Shown here piece by piece: positions 55,594-64,000 of a stretch of DNA of 64,000 nt; the stretch's first letter is position 1; each line of letters starts with the position of its first letter. The notes under the pieces were generated by a model that did no database searches, was not told the DNA's origin, and worked only from the letters and a program-made list of their open reading frames with translations. Made by a program: the position numbers and the translations under genes. Where the stretch lies: contig NZ_JASSOT010000052.1 in the NCBI RefSeq assembly GCF_030238365.1, positions 1 to 64,000 of the forward strand, given 5' to 3'. This DNA comes from Lelliottia wanjuensis. GTDB taxonomy: Bacteria > Pseudomonadota > Gammaproteobacteria > Enterobacterales > Enterobacteriaceae.

Positions 55594-56250
55594 TTATTCA
55601 TCTGCGCTTTTCTGATACAAACCGTGCTGATGGATATAGTCGAGCACCGGCGCGGGCAGCAGTTCGTCGCAGGATAAATCCTGCTGGAGGCGCTCGCGGA
55701 TCAGGGTCGCGGAGATATCAAACCACGGCGTCTCGGCCAGGTAAATTTTACCGGCGGGCAGGGTGTGAAGATCTTCGACGTTGTTCGTCAGATGGGTGTC
55801 GAGCCACTCCTGGTGCTGCTCTTCCTTCATGGTCAACGGGTAGCCCGGACGGCGGCAGACGATAAGATGACTGTTCTGCAGAATGGTTTCGTATTGATGC
55901 CAGGAGGGGAAATTCAGCAGCGAATCCTGTCCGATGATAAACCCCAGCGGCAGCGTCGGGCCGCGCTCGGCGCGCCACTCCTGCAAGGTTTGCGAGGTAT
56001 ACGACGGCGTATCGCGGCGCAGTTCGCGCTCATCGAGCTGAAACAGCGGCTTGTCGGCAATCGCCAGTTCCAGCATCGCTTTGCGCTGTTCGCTGGTCGC
56101 TTCCGGCTGCGGGCGGTGCGGCGGGACATTATTCGGCATGATGATCACGCGCTGCAGGCCAATCAGATTCGCCAGAATTTCCACCGGCTTGAGATGACCG
56201 TAATGAACCGGGTCGAACGTGCCGCCGTACAGCGCCTGTAAAGAACTCAT
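55594..56250 (-). CDS. nadD: Nicotinate-nucleotide adenylyltransferase NadD
   Basis: Forms nicotinate adenine dinucleotide in NAD synthesis. 218 residues from [20 protein letters not shown], which carries the nucleotidyltransferase [11 protein letters not shown] motif; FIIGQDSLL and [10 protein letters not shown] (the ISSTxxR-type motif) follow. ATG 56250 lies one base after the holA stop; ATG 56262 inside holA is the alternative. Confidence 0.95.
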   Translation of the reverse strand: MSSLQALYGGTFDPVHYGHLKPVEILANLIGLQRVIIMPNNVPPHRPQPEATSEQRKAMLELAIADKPLFQLDERELRRDTPSYTSQTLQEWRAERGPTLPLGFIIGQDSLLNFPSWHQYETILQNSHLIVCRRPGYPLTMKEEQHQEWLDTHLTNNVEDLHTLPAGKIYLAETPWFDISATLIRERLQQDLSCDELLPAPVLDYIHQHGLYQKSADE

Positions 56251-56251
56251 A

Positions 56252-57283
56252 TCAACCATCAATAAAGACGTCTGCGAGTGCCTTATGGCACAACAGCAGA
56301 GAAAGACTTTCCAGCTCAGCCCAGACCGACTGACCGTAATCCTGCTTCAGCGTCAGTTCGGCGCGCGTCAGGAGATGAACCGCCTGGCGAAGCTGCTCGG
56401 TGCTTAAGCGGTTGACCGCTTCGGTGGTCATGGCGCGGCGGTTTTGCCAGACGCGATGTTTATCAAACAGCGCGCGCAACGGCGTACTGGCCGACTGGCG
56501 TTTCAGGGTGTTGAGCAGCAGCAGTTCGCGCTGCAGGGTGCGCAGCAAAATCACCGGTTCGCTGCCTTCGAGCCTAAGCTGCTGCAAAATATGCAGCGCG
56601 CGTTTGCTCTTCGCTGCCAGCAGCGCATCGACCCAGTGGAACGGAGTAAAGTGCGCCGCATCGTTCACCGCCTGTTCGACACGCGGTAAGGTCAGCTTGC
56701 CGTCCGGCCACAGTAGAGACAGGCGATCCAGCGCTTGCGCCAGGGCCAGTAAATTCCCTTCGTAGCAGTAACAGAGCAGCTGATTGGCGGCGTCATCCAG
56801 CTGCAGATTATGTTGCTTCGCGCGTACCGCGACCCACTTCGGCAGCTGCGCCTGTTCGGGCGTCTGGCAGGTCACCTGCACGGAATGCGTCGCAAGCTGG
56901 GTAAACCAGGCGGCGTTTTCCTGCGCTTTGGTGAGTTTGTTTCCGCGCACGATCAGCAGTAAATCTGAATGCAGAAGCGTGACCAGCGTGGCGAGCTGTT
57001 CGTTAATCGCCGCGTTCGGGCCGTTTTCCGGCAGCTGGATCAAAATCGTCTGGCGAGAGGCAAACAGGCTCATCGCCTGGCACAGGGAAAAGATCGTCTG
57101 CCAGTCGGTGCTGTTGTCTATCTGGAAGGCGTGATGTTCATCGAAGCCCTGAGTCGCGGCCACCTGGCGCACGGCATCCTGGCTTTCCTGAAGTAAAAGG
57201 GGATCGTTTCCGAGAAGCAGATACGCCGCGCGCAGCCCTTCATTGAGCTGCGCGCGGAGTTGTTCAGGATACAACCGAACCAT
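56252..57283 (-). CDS. holA: DNA polymerase III delta subunit HolA
   Basis: Clamp-opening subunit of the clamp loader. 343 residues, as in E. coli. [34 protein letters not shown] is the typical start; [20 protein letters not shown] marks domain II/III. Its ATG shares one base with the lptE stop (TAATG), indicating coupling. Confidence 0.96.
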   Translation of the reverse strand: MVRLYPEQLRAQLNEGLRAAYLLLGNDPLLLQESQDAVRQVAATQGFDEHHAFQIDNSTDWQTIFSLCQAMSLFASRQTILIQLPENGPNAAINEQLATLVTLLHSDLLLIVRGNKLTKAQENAAWFTQLATHSVQVTCQTPEQAQLPKWVAVRAKQHNLQLDDAANQLLCYCYEGNLLALAQALDRLSLLWPDGKLTLPRVEQAVNDAAHFTPFHWVDALLAAKSKRALHILQQLRLEGSEPVILLRTLQRELLLLNTLKRQSASTPLRALFDKHRVWQNRRAMTTEAVNRLSTEQLRQAVHLLTRAELTLKQDYGQSVWAELESLSLLLCHKALADVFIDG

Positions 57284-57852
57284 TAGTTACCCAGGGTTCC
57301 GGTAACTTGCGGCGTGGTGTCCAGCGGAACAGAGTGTTCCGTGCTGGTCTCTTTCGAGGCGACCTGAATGCTTGGCAGTTTACGGATCAGCTGTTCCGCC
57401 GCCTTGTCGTACATTTCGTTAATGATAATTTGCTGCTCAGCATCTTTCGCCAGCGCAGTTTGCGGGTTATCAAAGAACGAACGATAGACTTTGGTACTGA
57501 TCGGATAAATATCTTTACCCGGGATCAGCACGGCAGCACTCACCGACATCACCATCTGATATTCCGCCGTACGACCATCCTGGAAGATGGACGCCGTGTC
57601 TTTGCTCAGAACAGAGCTCAGTACACGGAAGGACGGAACATCCTGACGCAAGGTGCCTTTTTCGATCAGCTCCACGCCATTGAGGCGCAGCTGGTTACGA
57701 ATCGCCCGGCTCAATGGACCGTTCGGATCCCCGGAATCGAAGATCATCGTTTTCATCTGAGCGGGCACTGCCGTGGTATTGCGCAGATGCCAGCCACAAC
57801 CAGCGGTGGCAAGCACCGCCAGAGATAAGAGTATTGTTGCCAGTTGTCGCAC
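57283..57852 (-). CDS. lptE: LPS-assembly lipoprotein LptE
   Basis: Outer-membrane lipoprotein plug of the LptD barrel, for LPS insertion. 189 residues. Lipobox LATAGC with Cys19, then [31 protein letters not shown] and [19 protein letters not shown] match the family. Lies 14 bp after leuS. Confidence 0.96.
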   Translation of the reverse strand: MRQLATILLSLAVLATAGCGWHLRNTTAVPAQMKTMIFDSGDPNGPLSRAIRNQLRLNGVELIEKGTLRQDVPSFRVLSSVLSKDTASIFQDGRTAEYQMVMSVSAAVLIPGKDIYPISTKVYRSFFDNPQTALAKDAEQQIIINEMYDKAAEQLIRKLPSIQVASKETSTEHSVPLDTTPQVTGTLGN

Positions 57853-57866
57853 GTTTCCTCCCGCGC

Positions 57867-60449
57867 TTAGCCAACGACCAGATTCAGCAGTTTACCCGGT
57901 ACGTAGATCACTTTACGCACGGTAACGCCATCAAGGTACTTCGCCACCAGATGTTCCTGGCCTGCGCGTTCACGAACCTGTTCTTCCGTTGCATCGACGG
58001 CAACAGTAATTTTACCGCGCACTTTACCGTTAACCTGAACCACCACCAGCGTGGTGTTTTCAACCATAGCGGCTTCATCGGCAACCGGCCACGGTGCGTT
58101 ATCGATATCGCCTTCGCCTTTCAGCTCCTGCCACAGGGTGAAGCTGGCATGAGGGGTGAACGGGTTCAGCATGCGAACGATAGCCAGCAGGGCTTCACGC
58201 ATTAAGGCACGATCCTGCTCGCCTTCCTGCGGGGCTCTCGCCAGCTTGTTCATCAGTTCCATAATAGCCGCAATTGCGGTGTTGAAGGTCTGACGACGAC
58301 CAATATCATCGGTCACTTTAGCGATAGTTTTGTGAACATCGCGACGCAGCGCCTGCTGATCTTCGCTGAGGGCCGCCACGTTCAGTGCCGGAGCCTCGCC
58401 CTGAGAGGTGTGCTCGTAAACCAGTTTCCAGACGCGTTTCAGGAAGCGGTTCGCGCCTTCTACGCCAGATTCCTGCCATTCCAGGGTCATATCCGCTGGA
58501 GACGCAAACATCATGAACAGACGCACGGTGTCTGCGCCGTAGCGCTCAACCATCACCTGCGGGTCGATGCCGTTGTTTTTGGACTTCGACATTTTGCTCA
58601 TGCCGGTATACACCAGCTCATGGCCTGCCGCGTCTTTCGCTTTTACGATACGACCTTTCTCATCGCGCTCAACGATGGCGTCAACCGGAGAGACCCAGTT
58701 ACGCTCGCCGTTTTCGCCGAGATAGTAGAATGCATCCGCCAGAACCATGCCCTGACACAGCAGCTGTTTGGCGGGCTCATCAGAGTTCACCAGGCCCGCA
58801 TCACGCATCAGTTTGTGGAAGAAGCGGAAGTAGAGCAGGTGCATGATCGCGTGTTCGATACCGCCGATGTAGATATCCACTGGCAGCCAGTAGTTGGCGG
58901 CTTTGGAATCCAGCATCCCTTCCTGATACTGCGGGCAAGTGTAGCGCGCGTAGTACCAGGACGATTCCATAAAGGTATCGAAGGTGTCGGTTTCACGCAG
59001 GGCAGGCTGACCGTTAACGGTGGTTTTTGCCCACTCAGGATCGGCTTTTATTGGGCTGCTGATGCCGTCCATGACCACATCTTCCGGCAGGATCACCGGG
59101 AGCTGATCTTCAGGCGTTGGGATCACGGTGCCGTCTTCCAGAGTCACCATCGGAATTGGCGCGCCCCAGTAACGCTGACGGGAAACACCCCAGTCGCGCA
59201 GACGATAGTTCACTTTACGCTCGCCCACGCCCAGCGCAGCCAGTTTGTCAGCGATCGCGTTGAAGCCCTCTTCGAAGCTCAGGCCGCTAAATTCGCCGGA
59301 GTTGAACAGGGTGCCTTTTTCGGTCAACGCCTGTCCGGAGAGATCCGGTTCAGAACCGTCTGCCGCCAGGATAACCGGCTTGATGTTCAGGCCGTATTTG
59401 GTCGCAAATTCGTAATCGCGCTGATCGTGGCCCGGAACCGCCATTACAGCGCCGGTGCCGTATTCCATCAGCACGAAGTTTGCCGCCCAGACCGGGATCG
59501 CTTCACCGGTCAGCGGGTGAATGGCGTTAAAGCCGGTCGCGACGCCACGTTTTTCCATGGTCGCCATTTCGGCTTCGGCCACTTTGGTGTTGCGGCATTC
59601 GTCGATGAAGGCAGCCAGTTCAGGGTTCGTTGCCGCCGCCTGCTGTGCCAGCGGATGACCCGCGGCCACGGCCAGGTAGGTGGAACCCATGAAGGTGTCA
59701 GGACGGGTGGTGTAGACGGTCAGTTTCTGATCGCTGTTCTGCACGTCAAAGGTGATCTCGACGCCTTCAGAACGGCCAATCCAGTTGCGCTGCATGGTCT
59801 TAACGGTATCTGGCCAGTGGTCCAGATTGTCCAGGTCGCGCAGCAGTTCGTCGGCGTAAGCGGTGATTTTAATAAACCACTGTGGGATCTCTTTACGCTC
59901 AACTTTCGTGTCGCAGCGCCAGCAGCAGCCGTCGATTACCTGTTCGTTCGCGAGAACGGTCTGGTCGTTCGGGCACCAGTTCACAGCAGAGGTTTTCTTG
60001 TACACCAGGCCCTTTTTGTACAGCTCGGTGAAGAATTTCTGCTCCCAGCGGTAATATTCCGGGGTGCAGGTCGCCAGCTCGCGGCTCCAGTCATAACCGA
60101 AGCCCAGCATTTTGAGCTGGTTTTTCATGTAGGCGATGTTGTCGTACGTCCACGGCGCAGGGGCAGTGTTGTTTTTCACCGCCGCGCCTTCAGCAGGCAG
60201 GCCAAACGCATCCCAGCCGATTGGCTGCAGAACGTTTTTACCCAGCATACGCTGGTAGCGAGCAATCACATCGCCGATGGTGTAGTTACGCACGTGGCCC
60301 ATGTGTAGTCGACCAGAAGGATAGGGAAGCATCGACAGGCAGTAATACTTCTCTTTGCTCTCGTCTTCAGTGACTTCAAAGGTACGCTTCTCGTCCCAGT
60401 GTTGCTGGACTTTCGATTCTATCTCTTCCGGGCGGTATTGCTCTTGCAT
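57867..60449 (-). CDS. leuS: Leucyl-tRNA synthetase LeuS
   Basis: Charges tRNA-Leu in the cytoplasm. 860 residues from [12 protein letters not shown], the E. coli length; the 25-codon upstream extension is rejected. Class I motifs: [11 protein letters not shown] (42-52) and KMSKS in [13 protein letters not shown]. The CP1 editing domain has TTRPDTFMG. First gene of leuS-lptE-holA-nadD. A very long open frame on the opposite strand is only a codon-bias shadow. Confidence 0.98.
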   Translation of the reverse strand: MQEQYRPEEIESKVQQHWDEKRTFEVTEDESKEKYYCLSMLPYPSGRLHMGHVRNYTIGDVIARYQRMLGKNVLQPIGWDAFGLPAEGAAVKNNTAPAPWTYDNIAYMKNQLKMLGFGYDWSRELATCTPEYYRWEQKFFTELYKKGLVYKKTSAVNWCPNDQTVLANEQVIDGCCWRCDTKVERKEIPQWFIKITAYADELLRDLDNLDHWPDTVKTMQRNWIGRSEGVEITFDVQNSDQKLTVYTTRPDTFMGSTYLAVAAGHPLAQQAAATNPELAAFIDECRNTKVAEAEMATMEKRGVATGFNAIHPLTGEAIPVWAANFVLMEYGTGAVMAVPGHDQRDYEFATKYGLNIKPVILAADGSEPDLSGQALTEKGTLFNSGEFSGLSFEEGFNAIADKLAALGVGERKVNYRLRDWGVSRQRYWGAPIPMVTLEDGTVIPTPEDQLPVILPEDVVMDGISSPIKADPEWAKTTVNGQPALRETDTFDTFMESSWYYARYTCPQYQEGMLDSKAANYWLPVDIYIGGIEHAIMHLLYFRFFHKLMRDAGLVNSDEPAKQLLCQGMVLADAFYYLGENGERNWVSPVDAIVERDEKGRIVKAKDAAGHELVYTGMSKMSKSKNNGIDPQVMVERYGADTVRLFMMFASPADMTLEWQESGVEGANRFLKRVWKLVYEHTSQGEAPALNVAALSEDQQALRRDVHKTIAKVTDDIGRRQTFNTAIAAIMELMNKLARAPQEGEQDRALMREALLAIVRMLNPFTPHASFTLWQELKGEGDIDNAPWPVADEAAMVENTTLVVVQVNGKVRGKITVAVDATEEQVRERAGQEHLVAKYLDGVTVRKVIYVPGKLLNLVVG

Positions 60450-60609
60450 GGCAGCCAGTGGTCCTGTTCTCAATACAGCTACAAACGTAGCCAATGGATG
60501 TGGTATTTCAGATCCGCATAGCATAGCCCAAACGCCCGCGTCAAAACAGCCCTTATCTGTCTGCGCAGAAGGTGGCGTGAATTGGCGTTTTTAGCCGGGT
60601 CACACAGGA

Positions 60610-60885
60610 TCAGGTTTCATATTCCGATAACTGCCTGCGGGATTCGTTCTCTTTAATGTACTGAAAAGGCAGCAGATGTATTTTTGCGTCGTGGAAAAAC
60701 CACTCGGCGTTGTTGCGCTCGAGGGTATCGCCCGGTTGAAAGCACACGCCTGACGCCTCGCGCACGATGGCATATTTACCATTGCTGAAGACCACGCTGT
60801 GGATGCAGAAAGGGTGACAGGTTTCGCCGAGCCGTCGGCTTTCGACGATATGCCCTTCAATAAACACCGCTTTTTTGGTTTTCAT
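60610..60885 (-). CDS. Small uncharacterised protein
   Basis: 91 residues from MKTKKAVFIEGHIVESRRLG, with AGAGGGG before ATG 60885; an earlier in-frame start is less likely. No signal peptide or membrane helix. It has three Cys or His clusters (CHPFCIHSVVF, ASGVCFQPGD) and a hydrophilic, charged end. I do not recognise the family. It lies between leuS and the glucan-synthase-like gene, where E. coli has ybeL; it may be cotranscribed with the glucan-synthase-like gene, 54 bp upstream. Confidence 0.65.
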   Translation of the reverse strand: MKTKKAVFIEGHIVESRRLGETCHPFCIHSVVFSNGKYAIVREASGVCFQPGDTLERNNAEWFFHDAKIHLLPFQYIKENESRRQLSEYET

Positions 60886-60938
60886 AAGCCCCTCTCTGCA
60901 CACGGCAATCATGGATAGACCCTGTTAAGTATAGGACT

Positions 60939-63900
60939 TTAACGCTGGATAATTTCCACCTGATGAGGATTCCCGTCATCGACAAGCGGGATCTGGTCAT
61001 CCGGCAGCACTACGCCGTCCAGCGTGACCTGGTACGCCTCGCTGCCCTGCGAGATCCTGATCTGGTACTGACTCTGCCCCTGCTGATAGGCCATGCTGAG
61101 CGACGGCCAGTGCGCCGGGAGCTGTGCATGGACCGTCAGGACATTGCCGAAGCGCTTAATCCCCAGCAGCTCCTCGGTCAGCAGGCGATATGCCCAGCCC
61201 GCAGAGCCGGTATACCAGCTCCAGCCGCCGCGTCCGATATGCGGGGCCACGCTATACACATCGGCGCTCATGACGTACGGCTCGGTTTTATAGCGCTCGA
61301 CGTCATCGGGCGTGAGGGCATGGTTGACGGGATTGATCATCGACCACAGCTCCCACGCGCGCTCGGTGTTCCCCATTCGTGCAAAGGCCATCACCGCCCA
61401 GATGGCACCGTGAGTATACTGCCCGCCGTTTTCCCGCACGCCGGGCAGATAGCCCTGAATGTAGCCCGGATTCGGTCCGTGGCCGTCGAACGGTGGCGTC
61501 AGGAGTTTGATAAGCCCCGCGTCGTTATCCACCAGCAGCTTATCCAGCGACTGCATGGCGCGTTGGCTGCGCGACGGTTCGGCGGCCCCGGAGAGCACCG
61601 ACCAGCTTTGGGCGATGGCATCAATCCGACAGTCCTGCGAGGCTTTCGACCCCAGCGGTTCGCCGCCGTCAAAATAGCCGCGCCGGTACCACTCTCCGTC
61701 CCAGGCGGAGGTTTCGAGGTTTTTCTGTAGACGCGAGGCTTCAGTGCGGCACAGCTCTGCTATCGTGGCGTCCTGGCGCTGTTCGGCGAGATCCGCGACG
61801 CGCTGCAAAATATCGAACAGGAAAAAGCCCAGCCAGACGCTTTCGCCTTTTCCGTCGATGCCGACCCGGTTCATCCCGTCATTCCAGTCCCCCGCGCCCA
61901 TCAGCGGCAGGCCGTGCGAGCCAAACTGCAAACCGTGCCGAATGGCTTTCACGCAGTGCTGCCACAGCGTCTCTTCGACGGCGCTGATGACCGGCGTATC
62001 GTAGACCGACTCTTCGCCGGGCTGGAGCGGACGCCCTTCCAGATAGGGAATGCGCTGCTCAAGCACGCCAGTGTCGCCGGTGGTTTGCACGTAGTGGCAG
62101 ACCGCCAGCGGCAACCAGAGATAATCATCCGAGCAGCGGGTGCGCACGCCATTGCCGTGTGGCGGGTGCCACCAGTGCTGCACATCGCCTTCGATAAATT
62201 GCCGCGAGGCGCAGAGGATAATTTGCTCGCGCAGACGCTCCGGTGCGGCGTGGCTCAGGGCCAGCGTGTCCTGCAGCTGATCGCGGAATCCAAACGCACC
62301 GCCGGACTGATAGTAGCCGCTGCGCGCCAGCAATCGGCAGGCCACCGTCTGATAGAGCAGCCAGCCGTTGGTGAGTAGATTGACGGCGCTATCCGGCGTG
62401 TGGACGACGATTTTATCCAGCACGCTGTGCCAGTAACGGTGAACGCGGCTGAGCTCCTCGCGGGCGGCCTCTTCGTTCAGGTATCGCGCGAGAAGCGTCT
62501 GGGCTTCGACCGGATCTTCGCCGACGCCCAGCACAAAGATGAAGGTCTTCTGATCGCCATCGATCAGCGTAACGGCGGATTGCACCGCGCCGCAGGGATC
62601 CAGCCCGGCCCCGGTTTTATCCGACAGCCAGCGCAGACGCATCGCCGCCGGGTTGTGCTGAGCCCCGTTGCGACCGAGAAACTCGCGGCGGTCGCCCGTC
62701 AGGGAGCAGTGCGCGCCCGTCACGGCGAAAAAGGCGGTGCGCCCGGCGCCGTTGCTGCCGTAAAAATTGTTCGCCATCACGCCGCAGCCGTCCGCGACGC
62801 TGGCCGCATGGGTCACGATGTGCAGCGCCGATGAGGTGCGCGACTCGCCGAGCGTCCACTCCACGTAGCCCGTTGCGGAGAGTTTTCGCGTCCGCCCGGA
62901 GTTATTGCTGATGGTCAGGATCGCCAGTTTGACCGGTGCCTCTTCGGCGACCAGCACCGTCAGTTCGCTGTCGATGCCGCTCTCACGGTGGGCGAATACG
63001 CTGTAGCCGAAGCCGTGGCGAGAGAGATAATCCCCCTGGCCGCGCACCGGTAAGGCGGTCGGAGACCAGCAGGCGCCGCTCTCTTCGTCGCGCAGATAAA
63101 ACACTTCGCCGGAGCGATCGCTCACCGGGTCGTTTTCCCACGGCGTCAGGCGATATTCATGGGCGTTTTCATACCAGCTGTAGGCTTGCCCGGCCTCGGA
63201 CAGCACGCTGCCAAAGCGGGCGTTGGCCAGCACGTTTGACCAGGGGGCTGGCGTAGGCGCATTTTCCCGCAGCACAATCTGGTACTCGCGACCATCCTGT
63301 GAAAACCCGCCGTGGCCGTTGAAATGCACAAGTTGATCCGTATCCGGCGTCCAGGGGATATGCAGATTGACGCCCGGTACGAGGTGGGGAACGAAAGGTC
63401 GCGGGACCGTTTTTAACGCATGCAGGCGCTGATCGAGCTGTTCGTTCAGCCCGCCCGCGCGGTCATCCAGAGACAGATGCGCGACGCTTTGCAGCAGCAG
63501 CTTGTCTTCGGCGGAGAGATGTTCGCCGTTACGGACAAAAATCCCCCCCGACTTATCCAGCAGGCTGGCCTCGGACCCCGCATAGATCAGATCCATGATG
63601 TGATTTTGCAGCGCCTGCTGATAGCCGCCGGGGCTTTCGTTGAGGATCACCAGATCGACTGCCAGCCCTTTCAGCCGCCAGTAGCGGTGCGCCTGAATCA
63701 GCGTGGTAATCGACAAAATGCTCTCTTCGCTGCTGATGCTGAGCAGCACGATCGGCAAGTCGCCGGAAATCGCCCAGCCCCACAGGCCGGACTGGCCGCG
63801 CCGGTTGCGGCTGATGGTCAGGTTGTCGGCGCGCAGCTCCTGGCACGGGTAAAGAATGGCACCCGCAAGCCGGTTGAACAGCGCGGCGTCATCTTCGTTG

Positions 63901-64000
63901 GCGTTAATCTGGCGTAATACCACCAGGCTGTGCGACCAGGCGAGCTCAAAGACGCGGTCGGCGATCGGGTGATCGCGATATTTTTCCAGCAGCGCCAGGC
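60939..64000 (-). CDS. Cyclic beta-1,2-glucan synthase-like protein (NdvB family, C-terminal part)
   Basis: At least 1020 codons, open to the right edge, so the N-terminus is missing. Similar to the C-terminal half of NdvB/Cgs: LAWSHSLVVLRQINA (edge), a GH94-type phosphorylase region with VVHTPDSAVNLLTNGWLLYQT, GAFGFRDQLQDTLAL, HWWHPPHGNGVRTRCSDDYL and the catalytic-acid segment MGAGDWNDGMNRVG, then MSADVYSVAPHIGRGGWSWY. NdvB makes and trims cyclic beta-1,2-glucans, inner-membrane-bound and periplasm-destined; it is typical of rhizobia and found in some Enterobacter-group genomes. Exact product unverified. Confidence 0.88.
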   Translation of the reverse strand, partial: LALLEKYRDHPIADRVFELAWSHSLVVLRQINANEDDAALFNRLAGAILYPCQELRADNLTISRNRRGQSGLWGWAISGDLPIVLLSISSEESILSITTLIQAHRYWRLKGLAVDLVILNESPGGYQQALQNHIMDLIYAGSEASLLDKSGGIFVRNGEHLSAEDKLLLQSVAHLSLDDRAGGLNEQLDQRLHALKTVPRPFVPHLVPGVNLHIPWTPDTDQLVHFNGHGGFSQDGREYQIVLRENAPTPAPWSNVLANARFGSVLSEAGQAYSWYENAHEYRLTPWENDPVSDRSGEVFYLRDEESGACWSPTALPVRGQGDYLSRHGFGYSVFAHRESGIDSELTVLVAEEAPVKLAILTISNNSGRTRKLSATGYVEWTLGESRTSSALHIVTHAASVADGCGVMANNFYGSNGAGRTAFFAVTGAHCSLTGDRREFLGRNGAQHNPAAMRLRWLSDKTGAGLDPCGAVQSAVTLIDGDQKTFIFVLGVGEDPVEAQTLLARYLNEEAAREELSRVHRYWHSVLDKIVVHTPDSAVNLLTNGWLLYQTVACRLLARSGYYQSGGAFGFRDQLQDTLALSHAAPERLREQIILCASRQFIEGDVQHWWHPPHGNGVRTRCSDDYLWLPLAVCHYVQTTGDTGVLEQRIPYLEGRPLQPGEESVYDTPVISAVEETLWQHCVKAIRHGLQFGSHGLPLMGAGDWNDGMNRVGIDGKGESVWLGFFLFDILQRVADLAEQRQDATIAELCRTEASRLQKNLETSAWDGEWYRRGYFDGGEPLGSKASQDCRIDAIAQSWSVLSGAAEPSRSQRAMQSLDKLLVDNDAGLIKLLTPPFDGHGPNPGYIQGYLPGVRENGGQYTHGAIWAVMAFARMGNTERAWELWSMINPVNHALTPDDVERYKTEPYVMSADVYSVAPHIGRGGWSWYTGSAGWAYRLLTEELLGIKRFGNVLTVHAQLPAHWPSLSMAYQQGQSQYQIRISQGSEAYQVTLDGVVLPDDQIPLVDDGNPHQVEIIQR

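Noticed and set aside
58332-60308. 658-codon open frame on the plus strand
   Set aside because: It lies exactly antisense to leuS; it is a shadow caused by GC-rich codon bias and resembles no protein family.

Overview
This is chromosomal DNA of an Enterobacteriaceae member close to, but not, Escherichia coli. An Enterobacter, Lelliottia or Leclercia type genome is the best guess. Gene order follows the E. coli segment from fepD/entS to leuS, protein sequences are E. coli-like, and REP-type palindromes lie between genes. The differences are a methylthioribose (MTR) salvage cluster, a Cus-like efflux operon between dcuC and pagP, loss of cobC beside nadD, and a cyclic-glucan-synthase-like gene beside leuS. 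Species assignment is inference.

Region 1 (1-7784) is enterobactin: fepD (5' end only), entS, fepB and entCEBA-entH, with Fur-box-like sites in both divergent promoters. cstA-ybdD follow (8029-10463), then a RelE/XRE toxin-antitoxin pair (10460-11141), an SDR oxidoreductase and hcxA/ybdH.

Region 2 (13254-26508) is an MTR salvage cluster placed where E. coli has ybdH next to ybdL. It holds a ribose-type ABC importer, an LVIVD-repeat propeller protein, mtnK, mtnA, an SRPBCC protein, mtnD-mtnC-mtnB and mtnE (ybdL). MetJ-box arrays occur in three divergent intergenic regions (13254-13277, 19587-19610, 25265-25280), which ties the cluster to methionine control. An AT-rich island (about 21250-23200) interrupts it. 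The island carries a Ner-like repressor facing an XRE regulator and a 439-residue protein with a PD-(D/E)XK-like nuclease motif. It is the best candidate here for an undescribed, possibly defensive, module.

Region 3 (26509-34430) holds ybdM-ybdN, ahpC-ahpF, uspG, rnk, a flavin reductase-like gene and rna. Upstream of ahpC lie an OxyR-like site, a promoter and a ~115-nt structured RNA ending in an intrinsic terminator: a candidate oxidative-stress sRNA or leader attenuator. A 29-residue membrane miniprotein is encoded upstream of uspG.

Region 4 (34432-43222) is dcuC, a Cu(I)/Ag(I)-type efflux operon (Cys/His/Met-rich protein, CusF-, CusC-, CusB- and CusA-like) without a local regulator, and pagP.

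Region 5 (43413-60449) is the conserved block cspE, a 27-residue miniprotein, crcB, ybeM, tatE, lipA, ybeF, lipB, ybeD, dacA, rlpA, mrdB, mrdA, rlmH, rsfS, nadD, holA, lptE, leuS: lipoylation, cell elongation, ribosome silencing, NAD synthesis and LPS export. The window ends in a small unknown gene and the 3' part of a very large cyclic beta-1,2-glucan-synthase-like gene.
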